DNA of 64,000 bases from Eonycteris spelaea. Lineage: Eukaryota > Chordata > Mammalia > Chiroptera > Pteropodidae. Below are positions 12,825 through 24,550 of the stretch, one piece after another; position 1 is the stretch's first letter, and the number at the start of each line of letters is the position of its first letter. A program made the translations under genes and the position numbers. Under the pieces are notes generated by a model. That model was not told where the DNA came from. It saw only the letters and a program-made list of their open reading frames with translations, and ran no database searches. Where the stretch lies: contig PUFA01000708.1 of NCBI GenBank assembly GCA_003508835.1, forward strand, positions 1 to 64,000, written 5' to 3'.

Positions 12825-13135
12825 CAGGTACTTTGCCAAGTATTTTGCATATATCACCTCATTTTATTCTCACAGTAACCCAATTGATAATCACTGTAAA
12901 CTATAAACACTATGCTATGCTGCTTCCTTTCTTAATACAACACAGGTGGCCTTTCCATCTTCGGTTTTCCAAAACACTTTCATATGCACCGCTTTAAAGT
13001 TGATTCTGATCTTCCAATAACACTGTGAAACAAAGAAAGCTTGGCGTAATTCCCATTTTGCAGCTGAGACTCACATAGATTAAAAAACTTTCTTAAGACT
13101 GTAACGACTAGTAAATAAAAGCTTGATATAAACCC
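12825..13135 (-). repeat. Old MIR-like fragments (antisense)
   Basis: Two pieces resemble reverse-complement MIR/L2 tails. One is 'cacctcattttattctcaca' at about 12857. The other is 'aattcccattttgcagctga' at about 13050 with 'gactagtaaataaaagc'. The divergence is strong. Confidence 0.5.
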
Positions 13136-13845
13136 TCCATTCTACATACTCCAGTTCCAGTAATTTTGTATATTTATTATTTGTCACTTTATCGTTAGTT
13201 TATGCTTCCTACCCATTTCCAGAGACTGTACCAGGCAGTATAAAAACAAAACTGAATAAGATACAGTCTTGATTTTTGAAATAGCTGACATTCTCAAAAG
13301 GGAGGAAAGACTGGTAGAGAAATATATCATAATATCACATGCCAGATGCTCGGATTAGAGACTTGGACAAACTGGGTGGAATAACTGGTTTCTGCTGAGG
13401 AAGCCAGCATCAAAAGCAGGGCCATGTGAACAGACAACTCAAAGGCCATTTGCTTTGTCCAGGTCTTTGGAACATCTGCTTTGTGTGTGAAATAGATGAT
13501 AGTGAGCCAGTTGGTCTCTGAAAAAATTGTAAAGTCAGTCACATTCAACTTTTCCTTCTGCAAGGTGTAAAAGGCTGGTAATTAATTGGGAGTACAGTTT
13601 CTAAGCCAATACAACTTAGTATATCAATTATATGGGGACCAATAGGATCCCTGTTTGTCACAAATAGCTAAGTTATTATAGTGAAACTACATAATCGAAT
13701 ATGTCCCTTCATATTGCTTGTGTAGTTTCCTAGCTATTTTTACTGAGTTACAGGAAATAACTCTAGTCTACACAAGATCAAAAGTTATTTGCATGGGGGT
13801 CTTATGATTTTTTTTGCTTTGTTTTTTACTTTTAATTTTTAGATT
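13136..13845. other. Intergenic, nothing recognised
   Basis: No gene, repeat family or unusual composition seen. Confidence 0.45.
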
Positions 13846-13846
13846 G

Positions 13847-13849
<3 letters not shown>

Positions 13850-13885
<36 letters not shown>

Positions 13886-13886
13886 A

Positions 13887-13922
<36 letters not shown>
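13850..13922. repeat. (CT)n(CA)n compound microsatellite
   Basis: About 17 CT units run directly into about 18 CA units after a short interruption (TTCTCTCACCA). Confidence 0.95.
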
Positions 13923-13924
<2 letters not shown>

Positions 13925-13925
<1 letters not shown>

Positions 13926-14085
13926 TTTCAAACATACCCAAGAGTAGAGAGAATAATATAATCCATATCCATCATCTAGTTTCAAAAATTATCAACATTT
14001 TATTAATCTGTTTCATCTGTTTTTTCACATAGCCACACGTATTTTTCTGGATTATTTTAAAGTAAATACAGTCTTATTTTTTGAG
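13925..14085 (-). mobile_element. L1 3' end fragment (antisense)
   Basis: Words such as 'atccatatccatcatctagt' and 'tttctggattattttaaagt' match antisense L1M 3'UTR sequence. The microsatellite at 13850-13922 abuts it. Confidence 0.55.
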
Positions 14086-14679
14086 AAAGGTTTGAAGGGG
14101 TGTGAAATTAGAATGAGAAAATATATGTTTTCCAAACCTCATGGTTCTTTAGCCCTAATTAAATTGCCAGCATGATTTTAAAAAAAAAACTATTCCAGTT
14201 TTAGTAAAAATTTCTTTTATGGCATTAGCTCAGCTAGGAATGCACCAGTCTCAACTGGGCAAGGTGTCTTTTGGCCCTTCTCCCTTTGTAATTAGTTCTG
14301 CCCAAAAAAAACAGAATGGAAAAGTTTTTTGACTTAACACTTTGGATAAGAACAAAAGCATAGTGCAGAAATAGATACATAGGGGTTTTTGGCTGAATAT
14401 AAAGGATACCATTGTTGTTACTGTTCTGCAAGTGTCAGTATATTTGGGTTTTCAAGGTAACACATTGTCCTTTCTGTCATTGGAACTATGATTTCATTTA
14501 TTTCCTTGTCCTCTATTTTTCAGGAGAGTGGCCTCTTAGTCAATAGGCTCAAGATATCCTGGAATTCACTGTGATGAATGCAAGGTGAAAAGTTCTAAGT
14601 ACCTTACCGGATGGAGTACAGAAGTTAGGCCAACACCATCATCAGCATTAGAAATGAGCAATGTTTCAAATTCAGGTAG
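14086..14679. other. Intergenic, nothing recognised
   Basis: No gene or clear repeat family was seen. Confidence 0.4.
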
Positions 14680-15065
14680 TTTTATTCCTAAAGATACAAC
14701 TTCAATGTTACTTAAAATAGTAAAACAATAGAAACAACTTAAATGTTGAATAAAAGGAGGGTGAATAAAGTAAAATCAGAGTGCATTTATCTATAAAATG
14801 GAATCTTATAAAAGCATGGTTTGTTGGAATTGCTTATTTTATCACATTACATGATTAAAAGTAGTATACGAAATTATATGTTCCAGGATGAGCTCAACTA
14901 TGTAAAAAGTACATGGAAACAAAATTGGAAGGTAATAATGCCAAAAGGTTAACAGTGGTTGCCTTTGAGTGGTAGAGTTATCAGTTATTCTTCTGTTTAT
15001 TTTAATACCATCTGTCTTTTTTTTTCAAAATTTACTACAGTGAGCATGTAATTACTTGTATAATC
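14680..15065 (+). mobile_element. L1 3' end (sense), 5'-truncated
   Basis: The sequence 'aatagaaacaacttaaatgt' through 'ctataaaatggaatcttata' and 'aacagtggttgcctttgagt' follows the order of the ORF2 end and 3'UTR of an old L1. No open frame is left. Confidence 0.65.
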
Positions 15066-15639
15066 AGAAAAACATTTTTTTTCTGAATAAAAAGGGACAG
15101 CAAGTCTCAAACCCAGTGTCAGAAGAAAGATCAGCAATCTGTTTTGAATGTTTCCAAGGCAGTGAACCAGGCAAAGTAAGAAGGATGATTTCAGAGTCCC
15201 CAGGGAGAGACTTGTATAGTTAGTTCCTAGGAAACCAGAAGTTTTAGCCACTCAAAACACATGTAAGTGTTTTTTGGTGTGAATCAAAACCTTCCATTAA
15301 TATAATTGCAACAGCAGCTGTTACACAACCTGTATAAACTATTTTTGGTGTGAACCAAAAATTCAAAACATAGAAACTTTGTTAACCACTTCATGGTCAC
15401 CACTGGCCAGGTTTGGCTGCACTAATAGAGGGGAAATTCCTGATGCTGTGGTGGAGCTTTCAGGGAAGGCTTCGCCAAGAATGAAGGACTACTCTTCTGA
15501 ATGTTTTCTTTTTTCTTCTTCATCTTATTCTCTTAGGGGAAAAAAAGGCAATTTGGAAATGGCTTTAAAGTTTACTGGATTTCTTAAAATGTCATAAGTG
15601 ATTCATGTCTATTGTAATAAAGAATAACAATAGTATATA
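15066..15639. other. Unassigned, with a repeated palindrome
   Basis: No gene. 'tttttggtgtgaatcaaaa' at about 15271 and 'tttttggtgtgaaccaaaaa' at about 15342 are near-identical, 71 bp apart. The second has perfect 8-bp inverted arms (tttttggt/accaaaaa). Confidence 0.45.
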
Positions 15640-15868
15640 AAGAAAGGTGTAATCTCCTGGTTCTTTTCCATCCACTTCTTCTGGTTCCATCCACTTAGAT
15701 ACATCCACTTAGCTATATTAATTTGATGTATCTTTACACATTTTTCTATGCTCATATAGTATATACAGACACACACGAATAAAAACTTTCTCTTCCCCTT
15801 ATTTTCTTTACAAAAATGAAATACTTTATACCCAAATAAATATAATCATAGAATTACCTTGAGTATTT
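15640..15868 (-). mobile_element. Old L1 fragment (antisense)
   Basis: The + strand shows antisense L1 3' words ('acacatttttctatgctcat', 'cttatacccaaataaa'). A likely continuation ('ctcttaacactataccatgg') is at about 18300-18365, so this older L1 seems split by the insertion at 15870-18130. Confidence 0.5.
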
Positions 15869-18130
15869 GTTTCGTTTTTGTTTTTTTAATTATTTTTTAA
15901 ATTTAGTTTCAAGTATACAGTACATTGGTTAGACATCTATATAGTTCATAACACAATCCCCCCAATTACTCCCTCCCTTCCCTGACCCTCCACCTTGCCA
16001 TCATATTAATGCTAACTGCATTCCCTATGCCATGCTCCCCAACCCCGTGACCATCCATCAACTACTAATTTGTACTTCTTTAGCCCTTCACCCATTCTCC
16101 CCAAATCCCCTCCCCTCTATCCAACACCAAATTGTCCACTATATTTGAGTCTGTTTGGTTAATTTGTTCATTTTATTCCTTAGATTCTACATATAAATGA
16201 AACCATATAGAGTTTATCTTTCTCTGTCTGACTTAAATACCTTCTAAGTCCATCAAAGCAATGTCTTTTTCCATCCCCTTCCTTTTCATATGTAGAGATC
16301 TTGTTTTCTTATCTTTTCAGCTACTCTATCTTTTTGTTGGAGCACGTAATTCTTTTCATTTAAGGTACTTGTTGATAGGAATGTAGTTGTTACCATTCCT
16401 TATTCCTGTTTTTAATACATGTTTTTTTTTCTTCTTAAAGAAGTCCCTCCAACATTTCTTGTAATACTGGCTTGGTAATGATAAATTCCTTTAGCTTATT
16501 TTTGTCTGGGAAGCTCTTTATCCATCCTTCAACTCTAAATGGTAGCTTTGCTGGATAAATTATTCTTGGTTATAGGTCCTAGGTATTCATCCTGCAGTAT
16601 ATTTTTTTGCCAAGCCCCTCTGTCCTGCATATTTTCTTTTTGAGAAATAAGCTGCCAGTCTTATGGGTGCACCCTTGTAGGTAACTCACTGCTTTTCTGT
16701 TGCTGCTTTTAAGATTCTTTCTTTGTCTTTAACCTTTGGCATTTCAATTATGATGTTATGTGTGTCTTGGTGTGGGCCTCTTTGGATCCCTGATTTTTGG
16801 AATTCTCTGAGCTTCCTGGGGTTTTATGTACATTTCCTTCACCAGGTTAGGGAAGTTTTCTATCATTATTTCTTCAAACAGCTGTTCAACACCTTGATTT
16901 CCTTCAGTTATGCCAATCAGACAAATATTTGGAACCTTAATAGTGTCCCATATGCTCCCAAAATTATTTTTATAGTCTTGGCATTTCTTTTTCTTGCCAT
17001 TCTGATTGAATGTCCTGATTGGCTTTCCTGTTTTCTAGATAGGGCATTTGATCCTCTTCTTTATTCACTTTCTTTATACCTTTGTTTTATTCCATTTAAT
17101 ATACTTCTCATCTCATATAATGCGTTCTTCATTTCACACTGCTTCCCTTTATAATTTCTTCTTCCATTTTTATGGTTTTTAAAATCTTTTTGTTAAAGCT
17201 CTCACTGACTTTATCTACACTTCCCAAAAATTCATTGAGCATCTTTATAACCAGTGTTCTGAACTCTGCATATGTTAGATTACTTGACTCCATTATATCT
17301 GGATCTCTGTTCTCTTCTCTCATATGGTTTCTGCTTCTTTGTCTTCCCATTTTGGCTGCTTTTCCGTGTCTGTTTCTATGCACTAAGCAAAGCTCCTAAG
17401 TCTCTCAGTCTTATTAGTGTGGATTTGTGAAGTAGGTGTCCAGTGGCACAGTCCTGAGAGGGGTTCAGCTGCAGGCCAAACTTAACCCAAGCCTATGCAC
17501 TTCCAGGGCCACCTATTAAGATTCAGCAAGCAATCCATAGATGCTGTGCTTATAGTTGCTTCAAAAGGCCACACCAGAAACCAAGGCTGCCTCCAGTGTC
17601 TCAGCAAGGAGCACCTGACTTGCTGAGGATACATCTGGATGTGGCTTGGGTGGGCCGCAAGTTAGGGGAGGTGGAGTTTGAGGGAATCTTCTGGGCGGAG
17701 CAACATCTGTTATCCAGTTTTGATGACCTCACGGCTCTGGTGGCACTGTGTCCGGCACACTGGTAGTGGGGGAGGGCTCAACAGGGAATAATGGATACCA
17801 CCGACATTTCTGTACCCAGCGAGTCTTGCCTCAGCCCTCAAACAATGTCTCCCTGTAAGTCCCTGATGCCCACTGCATACAGCCGAACTGGCACTCATGC
17901 TCAGAGCGAGCGGGTCCATTATCATGAAAATCCACTCACGGATGTAGCCTCTTTAAGAGATGTCTGCCACTGCCACTCAGTTGCTCGGGACCAGGCAGCC
18001 CCAAGTCCTTGCCCCATCCTACCTTCTGCCATTGCAGGGTGCTTTCTTGGATTTCTCCCTAGTTGTTTGGCTTGTTCATCTAGATCCCAGGCAATTTTTC
18101 CTTACTGTTTCTCCTTGTTTCTGTCACAAC
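15869..18130 (-). mobile_element. ORF1-only L1 (half-L1-like), minus strand
   Basis: Read on the minus strand, the element has a GC-richer 5'UTR (about 18130-17400) and an ORF1 N-terminal part (about 17383-17129, including 'KMGRQRSRNHMREEN' and a coiled-coil-like stretch). The ORF1 C-terminal part (about 17100-16440) is interrupted by stops. After 'ggagggacttctttaagaag' the sequence goes almost at once to an ORF2 C-terminal scrap and 3'UTR (about 16330-15910), ending in an A-rich tail. About 3 kb of ORF2 is absent. I could not find clear target-site duplications. Long + strand frames here are antisense shadows. The layout matches that of half-L1 (HAL1) elements, but a secondary deletion in an ordinary L1 would look the same. 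Confidence 0.75.
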
Positions 18131-18399
18131 TTTGATTTGGTTGCCAGAGGGATAAACAGAGCCTCTATCATCTATGCCATTTTTTTCTCTATATTTGTTT
18201 TTAAAACAAACTGTTTCAAGTTTGACTCCACCCTAAACTTATCAACTCTGAGCTTTCAAATAAGTTTAATGAGTTCTGTTATCAGAAAAAGTTTGATAAA
18301 TGCTGCTCTATATATTATTTGACAACTTGCTTTTATCTCTTAACACTATACCATGGTTATCCTTTCAGGTTAAAGATTATGCATCAAAGTCGTTATATT

Positions 18400-18640
18400 T
18401 TGGTAGGTGTAGGGAAAGATGAACAGATTCAATTTTAAAAAAACACCTAAATTATTTGTTTTGCAAAAGATATTATGAACAAAGTTAAGGCAAAGACAGG
18501 TTAGAAGAAAATATCTGCAACACAAATAACAGAGGGTTAATATTCTTAATATACAAAGAGGTCTTATAAATAGAGAAATGAGAAAATAAATAGGTAAATA
18601 AGTGAAAAGGGAAGGTACTGTGGTAAGAAGCAGACTCTTG
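18400..18640 (+). mobile_element. L1 ORF2 fragment (sense)
   Basis: The sequence 'gcaaaagatattatgaacaa' then 'gaaaatatctgcaacacaaa' and 'ttaatattcttaatatacaa' is a diverged piece of L1 ORF2. It has no open frame. Confidence 0.75.
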
Positions 18641-18779
18641 AAATGGTATTAGTAAGCAGCATATTAATTAATTAACCTTTAGATCAATACCTAGAGAAGG
18701 GAGAAGGAAGCAAGAGTGAACATAGAATTAGAGCTATGATGCAGGCCTAAAGATAGTTTCAACTTTAATGGACCTTCAG

Positions 18780-20090
18780 AGTCACCCCTCATCACGTTCT
18801 TTCAAGGTTATCATGATTGGGGCTGCATTCATTTTCAGCTTACACCCCTTGACAATCCATCCATGAAACATACTCAGGCTTTTTCCTCCTTTGTCAACTG
18901 GTCACAAGGAATACTCCCATATACCATAACTGTGAGAGTAAGAAAACATGCTGGTAAAATAGTGGTGGATGACATAGGAATCTGGGCCACCTGCTCATAT
19001 ACCTACTCGTGCTCTCTGGTCCTTCTTGTGCTGGATTTATCACATCCTTATGAGAGCTTATTGTTATTCCAATTTGACCTTAAGATTTGGTTGATCTGAC
19101 AGAACATAGCTCATGATAAGTAATTGTGGCCACATGCTTACCTGGTATCCCATGATCAGCTTGCTTCATTTCTACCAGGACCAAGTAGCATACTGGGAGT
19201 TATTTTTCAAAGATATATAATTCTTCTCTGAAGATGGCATGGCCTGGCTCCAAACCTCAGGGGTCAACATTGCAATTATCCCACGGGATTTGCCATAAAC
19301 ACCACATAGCATTTTTTCTCACCATTACTACCTTTAATACCACAGAGTACTCTGGTCATAAGGCTCAAACAGCATAAGGCTCAAACAGTCATAAGGCTGT
19401 TTCTATTGTAGTATAGACCTACTGCATGCAGAGTGCTCCCTGCTTTGAGCTCCACTCAAAGTTTTCAGTCTTACATCATCCAGAGTATGGGTCAGAGCAG
19501 TATTCTCAAGCGAGGAATATACTGCCTTCAGAACCAGAAGCCTACCAGATGTAGCACTTTCCTTCTTTGTGGCGAGAGGTACAAAATGCAATAATTTGTC
19601 CTTTACCTTGGATGGCATTACTCGGTGTGCCCCTAACCAATGGACACCTAAGAAATTCATTGATGTGCCAAGCCCCTGAATCGTTACAGGGTTTATCTCC
19701 CATGTCGTAAGTAATTGTATATTACTAAGATTACAAATGTACAAGTTTTTTTTGTTGTTGTTGTTTATCCAGTTTGATTAGCATGATTTATTTCATATAA
19801 TGGATTAACGTGGTGTTCTGCAGGATATCCAGATCTCCCCAGACTGTATATGACAGAGGATAAGAGAGTTAACATAGCCCTGTAACAAAATTACAAATGT
19901 ATATTGTTGTCTCTCCCATATGGATCGGAAGGTTTTCTGATCCTCTTTTCTGAATAGTATAGAAAAGAATACATTCACTGAATTAATGGCAGCATACCAT
20001 GTACCTGAGTCTGGGTTAATCTGGTCTAGCAGATATACCACATTTAGTACAGCGACAGAAGTTAGGACCACTATTTGTTTGAGTTTACAA
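18780..20090 (-). mobile_element. ERVL pol remnant
   Basis: Minus-strand translation of 20071-19805 gives part of a retroviral reverse transcriptase (including 'QYTFVILLQGYVNSLILCH', the region before the catalytic loop). 19744-19403 gives the downstream RT/connection region ('INPVTIQGLGTSMNFLGVHW', 'SKVKDKLLHFVPLATKKE'). The YxDD catalytic box expected between them, near 19795, is destroyed and followed by a stop, and the two parts lie in separate frames. About 18780-19400 probably continues the same element but is less clear. No gag, env or LTR could be assigned. Confidence 0.75.
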
Positions 20091-20394
20091 TAGTCTGCAA
20101 TTTTCCAAAATCTATCCGCTTTTTTTCCATGGGTCAGATTGGTGAATTAAATATAGATATGACAGGGTCTACACACCCATGCATGCTTAGATTATTAACA
20201 ATGACACTAATTTTCATACTTCCTTGCCAAATACAGGATTATTTTTCCCACTATTCCATTATGGGAAAAATTTCTAACTTACAAGAAATTCAAAGTGTGA
20301 TACATTTAACCCCTTTTAGATTATCAACAAGGTTCTAAATATTACATTTTATTACGTTTGTTTATATCACATATTAATCATTATTCTATCTTTT

Positions 20395-20640
20395 TATCAC
20401 ACACCTAATTTTTTGATGAATTTCAAAGTAAGTTGCAGATATCAGGAGCTCCCTTGAAACAATTCAGCATGTGTATCATTAGAGTTCAACGTTTACAATT
20501 ATATTTCAGTGTAAAATTTTCATATAATGAAATAAATCGTAAGAGTACCATTTGATGACTTTGACAAGTGCATATAACCTGTATATCATACCATTTAATT
20601 ACCCACCCCCAAAATATCACATACACACCCTGGCACTAGC
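20395..20640 (-). mobile_element. L1 3' end fragment (antisense)
   Basis: The + strand has 'gaatttcaaagtaagttgca', 'gatatcaggagctcccttga' and 'catataatgaaataaatcgt', matching antisense L1M 3'UTR order. Confidence 0.6.
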
Positions 20641-22060
20641 TCCACCTGGGTAACTGAACAGGCTTACTCATCCAGTCCTTTGTGCTTTGCAGCTCTTCTT
20701 TCCCTTCTGAACACTGCATATCCTGGAACACATCTCCATGACTCACAGCTAAAGACTGACCCCATGGCAAGGTGGCACCAAGAGAACTCCCAGGGACAGG
20801 CAGCTTTTCGTGAGCTAACAGCACTTTTCTGACTGCTCTGAAGCTCCCACCCACGCCATAGGTTCCTCCTTCCCATCCCTTCAGGCACCTGGAGTTTCCT
20901 CTTTCCCCTGAGATGCTCTGGGATTCTCGTCAGGTAGAAACCAGGAGAGACAGGCTCCACCAGATTTGTCACAGTGAAAACAAAAATCACAAAGCACTAT
21001 ACTCTGTGTGGACCAAGGCGCCAGTCCTGGGCAGGCCCACTCGGGCCCCTAATTAGACCCTAGGAAGAGAAAGAAGGAGAAAAAGTTCATTAAAAAGCCA
21101 ACGAAGACCAGAAAGGAGAGTGACTTTTTCTAGGAAGGCTTTGTGCCAGCACTGAGCTGGAGGAAAACTGGGAAAAGAGAGAGAGCTGCATGCAGGCCTT
21201 GCTGGGGTACTGAGAAGGAGACTAAGAGGCTCATTCAACACTTTATTCCTGCCGTCTCCCTCAGACTGGCAGTACACAGGTGAGTGTCGAATCCTCTCCC
21301 AGCAAGTTCTTTATGAGCCATCACTCTGACTGGGAAATTCCTTAGTTGTCCATGCTATCCTGGCCCTTAGGCCTGAGCCCCAGATGTGCCCTCTTGGCTT
21401 CTCCCACAGAGCTCCCTTCATCCCTGGTATCCTATCCAGGCCCTCAGCCAGCCCTGTTGCCCCCACCCACTCCTTCCTGGTGAGGGCTCCATGCTTAATA
21501 TGCTCCCTGCTATCCCCCTGGTCCTCTTGATGTAAAACTGCCTAATTTAGCTCTTTGGCCTTGATCTGTCACTTGGGGAGTGCACCTTTCTCCTCCTCAA
21601 CACTTTTATTTTCTTTATTTTCTGAAATCTGTTTGGCTTCTCTGAGTCTTCACAATTGGAACTGAAATCAGAGCTGTAAAACATATCATGCCAATGGCTG
21701 TAATGAAACTAAATCTCTGTTCACAATGCATATTTATTTTGCATTCCAGATGTTCTGTTTCATATGCTGAAGCTTTTATCAGTAGCAACAAGCCATTGGA
21801 GAAATAGTACTAAATGTAAATCAAGTTAAGACCAACCATGGGCCCTATTCAAAATAACTGGTCAGAACAGATAAATCCAGAGTAAAGTGGAAAGAGAGTT
21901 TTCTTTGAATTAGCAAACAGAGCTTTATTTATCCTCTCCATCAGTATGTTTTGTCTTTCTTTGTATCTTCTGTGTGGTAAGGGTGAAAGAAGTATCTAGA
22001 GAATGGGGAGGTTGAAAAAGCAAATTAAATTTCATCCTGTATCATTAATTTAGTTTGCAG
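20641..22060. other. Intergenic, moderately GC-rich, nothing recognised
   Basis: About 20,640-21,600 is richer in G+C than its surroundings and has a few open frames of 70-110 codons on the minus strand. None has splice structure or homology that I recognise. No known exon or RNA gene was seen. Confidence 0.4.
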
Positions 22061-22064
22061 TCCA

Positions 22065-22190
22065 GGTCAGTGGTGATCCTCCAACTTGAGCCTGTATGAG
22101 AATCACCTGTAGTGGGTACAGGTGAGAACTGAGATTTGTGTTTCTAACAGGTTCCAAGGTGATACCGATGCTATTGGTCTCAGGATCAAA
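22065..22190. mobile_element. MER5-like hAT element, left part
   Basis: The sequence 'ccaggtcagtggtgatcctc' begins a MER5/Charlie-type non-autonomous hAT copy, followed by 'tatgagaatcacctgtag' and 'tttctaacaggttccaaggt'. The right end appears at 23545-23600, beyond an inserted L1. Confidence 0.65.
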
Positions 22191-22194
22191 CTTC

Positions 22195-22651
22195 GAAATC
22201 AGAAATTTGAGTCCTCTACTTTGTTCTTCCTTTTCTGGATATTTTGGCCATTCTGGATCCCTTGCAATGCCATGCGAATTTTTAAAAACAGCTTGTCAAT
22301 TTCTACAAAGAAGGTCAGCCAGGATTCTAATAGGGATTATGTTGAATCTGCGATCAATTTGGGGAGTATTGCCATCTGACAACATTAAGCCTTCCCATCC
22401 ATGAACATGAGATGTTTTGCTATTTATTTAGAGCCACTTTAATATCTTTCAACAATGTCTTGTTCAGAGAATAAGTTTTGCACTTCTCTTGTTAAACTTA
22501 TTCCTAAGTATTTTATTTTTAAATGTTGTTGCAAATGGATTTTCTTAATTTCATTTTCAGATTCTTCTTGAAAGTGTATAGAAATACAATTGATTTTATG
22601 TATTAATCTTGTATTATGAAACTTTGCTGAATTAATTTATTAGCTCTAATA

Positions 22652-22692
<41 letters not shown>

Positions 22693-23542
22693 GTGTGTGT
22701 GTATTCTTTAGGATTCTCTATAGTATGAGATCATGTCATCTGCAAACAGAGGTAGTTTTGCCTGTTCCTTTCCAATATGAATGCCTTTTATTTCTGTTTT
22801 TGTTTAATTGCCCTGGCCAAACCTCCACTACAATGTTGAATAGAAGTGATGAGAGTGGACCTCCTTGTCCCTGATCTTAGGGGAAACATAGTGTTTTACC
22901 ATTAAGCATTTGTTGGGTGTTTTTATCATGAAAAAGTATTACATTTTTTCAAATATATATTTTTGTCTATTGAGATAATCATTTGATTTTTAGATTTTAT
23001 TCTATTGATATGGTTTGTGACATTCATTGATTTTCAGCTGTTAAACCAACCTTACATTCTGGGGTAAATCCCAATAGGTCGTGGTGTTTAATTATTTATA
23101 CCATTTACTGGATTTGGCTTGCTAGTATTTTGTTGCACATTTTTGCATGCATACTCCCAAGACATATTGATCTGTAATTTTCTTGTGTGGCCTTTGCCTG
23201 ATTTTGGTGTCAGGTTTTGCTGACCTCATAGATGAAGTTGGGCCGTGCTCTCTCTCTTTTATTTTTGGAGGAGTTTGTGAAGAATTAGTGTTAATATATA
23301 TATCAATTTTGGTAGAATTCACCAGTGAAATTGTCTCTTATTGGGCTTTCCTTTGTGGGTAGTTTTTGAATTATTAATTCAATCTTTTAAATTTCTTCAC
23401 TTATTGAGGTCTATTCAAATTTTCTTCTTAAGTCACTTACAGTAATTTGTGTGTTTTTTCTACAAATTTGTCTATTTCACCTAAGTTACAGAATTTATTG
23501 GCATACAATTGTTAACAGTAGCCCTCCTAATCTTTTCTATTT
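22195..23542 (-). mobile_element. L1 ORF2 fragment (antisense)
   Basis: The + strand is the complement of L1 ORF2 from the RT domain into upstream ORF2: 'aatctgcgatcaatttgggg', 'attcctaagtattttatttt', 'gatgagagtggacctccttg' and 'tcttgtgtggcctttgcctg'. It has a (TG)n at 22655-22702 and many stops. It lies inside a MER5-like element. Confidence 0.85.
22655..22702. repeat. (TG)n microsatellite
   Basis: About 23 TG units with one TTG interruption, inside the antisense L1. Confidence 0.95.
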
Positions 23543-23544
23543 CT

Positions 23545-23600
23545 CTAAGGTCAGTAGTAATGGGGCCACACTTTGAGAACCAGTGCTTTAGAGACAGTGC
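23545..23600. mobile_element. MER5-like hAT element, right part
   Basis: 'ggccacactttgagaaccag' followed by 'tgcttta' is the terminal inverted repeat region of the MER5-type element whose left part is at 22065-22190. Confidence 0.65.
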
Positions 23601-23884
23601 TAGCTAGGTAGGCTTGAAGGTCAGGATTCTGTGGTCCTGGGAGGACTTGCCCAGAAGCAGGGACTGCACCATGTGACCTGGAAGAGGTTTAAGTTCAGGG
23701 AGGCCGGGCCTTGGGCAGAGCCCAGCAACCCACTCCTGGGGCTCCTATCATAGTCAAGGAGATAGGTTATACCCCGGACCTCCTGTCAAAGGCCCAGTAT
23801 ATACTGGAGTCATCTAATTCCTGCCAGCATGTCTTCCTCTTCCTGGAACGTGGAGGGAACTGAAGCACTAGTAAACCCTGGGGC

Positions 23885-24070
23885 ATGTGGCCCATGCTGT
23901 AGAGCAGAGGTGCTTGTCAAACTGAGTCACCCGAGGCAGGAGTGCTTGGTAAAACCCAGATTCTGAGCCCATGTTGCAGCTTCTGGTAGATAGGTCTGGA
24001 TGGTGGTGGCTGAGAACGTGCATTTCCAACAAGTTCCCTGGTGGTGCTGACTGAGGCCTCTTGGTCAAGG
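23885..24070. mobile_element. MER5-like hAT element
   Basis: 'gtagagcagaggtgcttgtc', 'taaaacccagattctgagcc' and 'catttccaacaagttccctg' keep the order of a MER5A-type element. It is short, non-coding and diverged. Confidence 0.6.
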
Positions 24071-24309
24071 GAATAAAAAGGTTTCTGTTTCTTATGACTG
24101 AAGCAGAGAGGCCTTGGCTGCTGAGAAAGACGCAGGCCAGGGAGCAGGCTGAACAAAGACTGAGGATTTACGTGCCATCAGATTAAAAATTCTTGATTTT
24201 TCTCGAGTAAGAATTACTGAAATAAGTGCCAAATATATGTCATTTATTCATTCTAAATATATTTGAAACTAATCATTGAATGATGTTTAGGTTCAGCTAT
24301 TTCAACAAA

Positions 24310-24550
24310 GGGAAGAGAAAGAGAATCAACATTTATTGAGTTAAACTTCATACTAGTTCCTTTATATATGTTACCTCATTTGCATCTCATAACGATATAC
24401 AAAAAAAATATATAAAAATAATGACATCCCCATTTTTTCAGATGAGGAAATTGAGCCTCAGAGAGCTTAAGTGATGTACTTAAGATCGCATATCTAATAA
24501 GAGCTGGACCTAGGATTTCACTCCAGGTCTGGCTCTGAAGCCCTTTCCTC
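24310..24550 (-). repeat. MIR SINE (antisense)
   Basis: The + strand reads 'aacatttattgagttaaac', 'cattttttcagatgaggaaa', 'tgagcctcagagagcttaag' and 'ctccaggtctggctctgaag', the reverse-complement MIR order. Confidence 0.85.

Noticed and set aside
16723..17154. 143-codon + strand frame, hydrophobic, membrane-protein-like
   Set aside because: It is the antisense strand of L1 ORF1, where leucine/phenylalanine-rich frames are expected.
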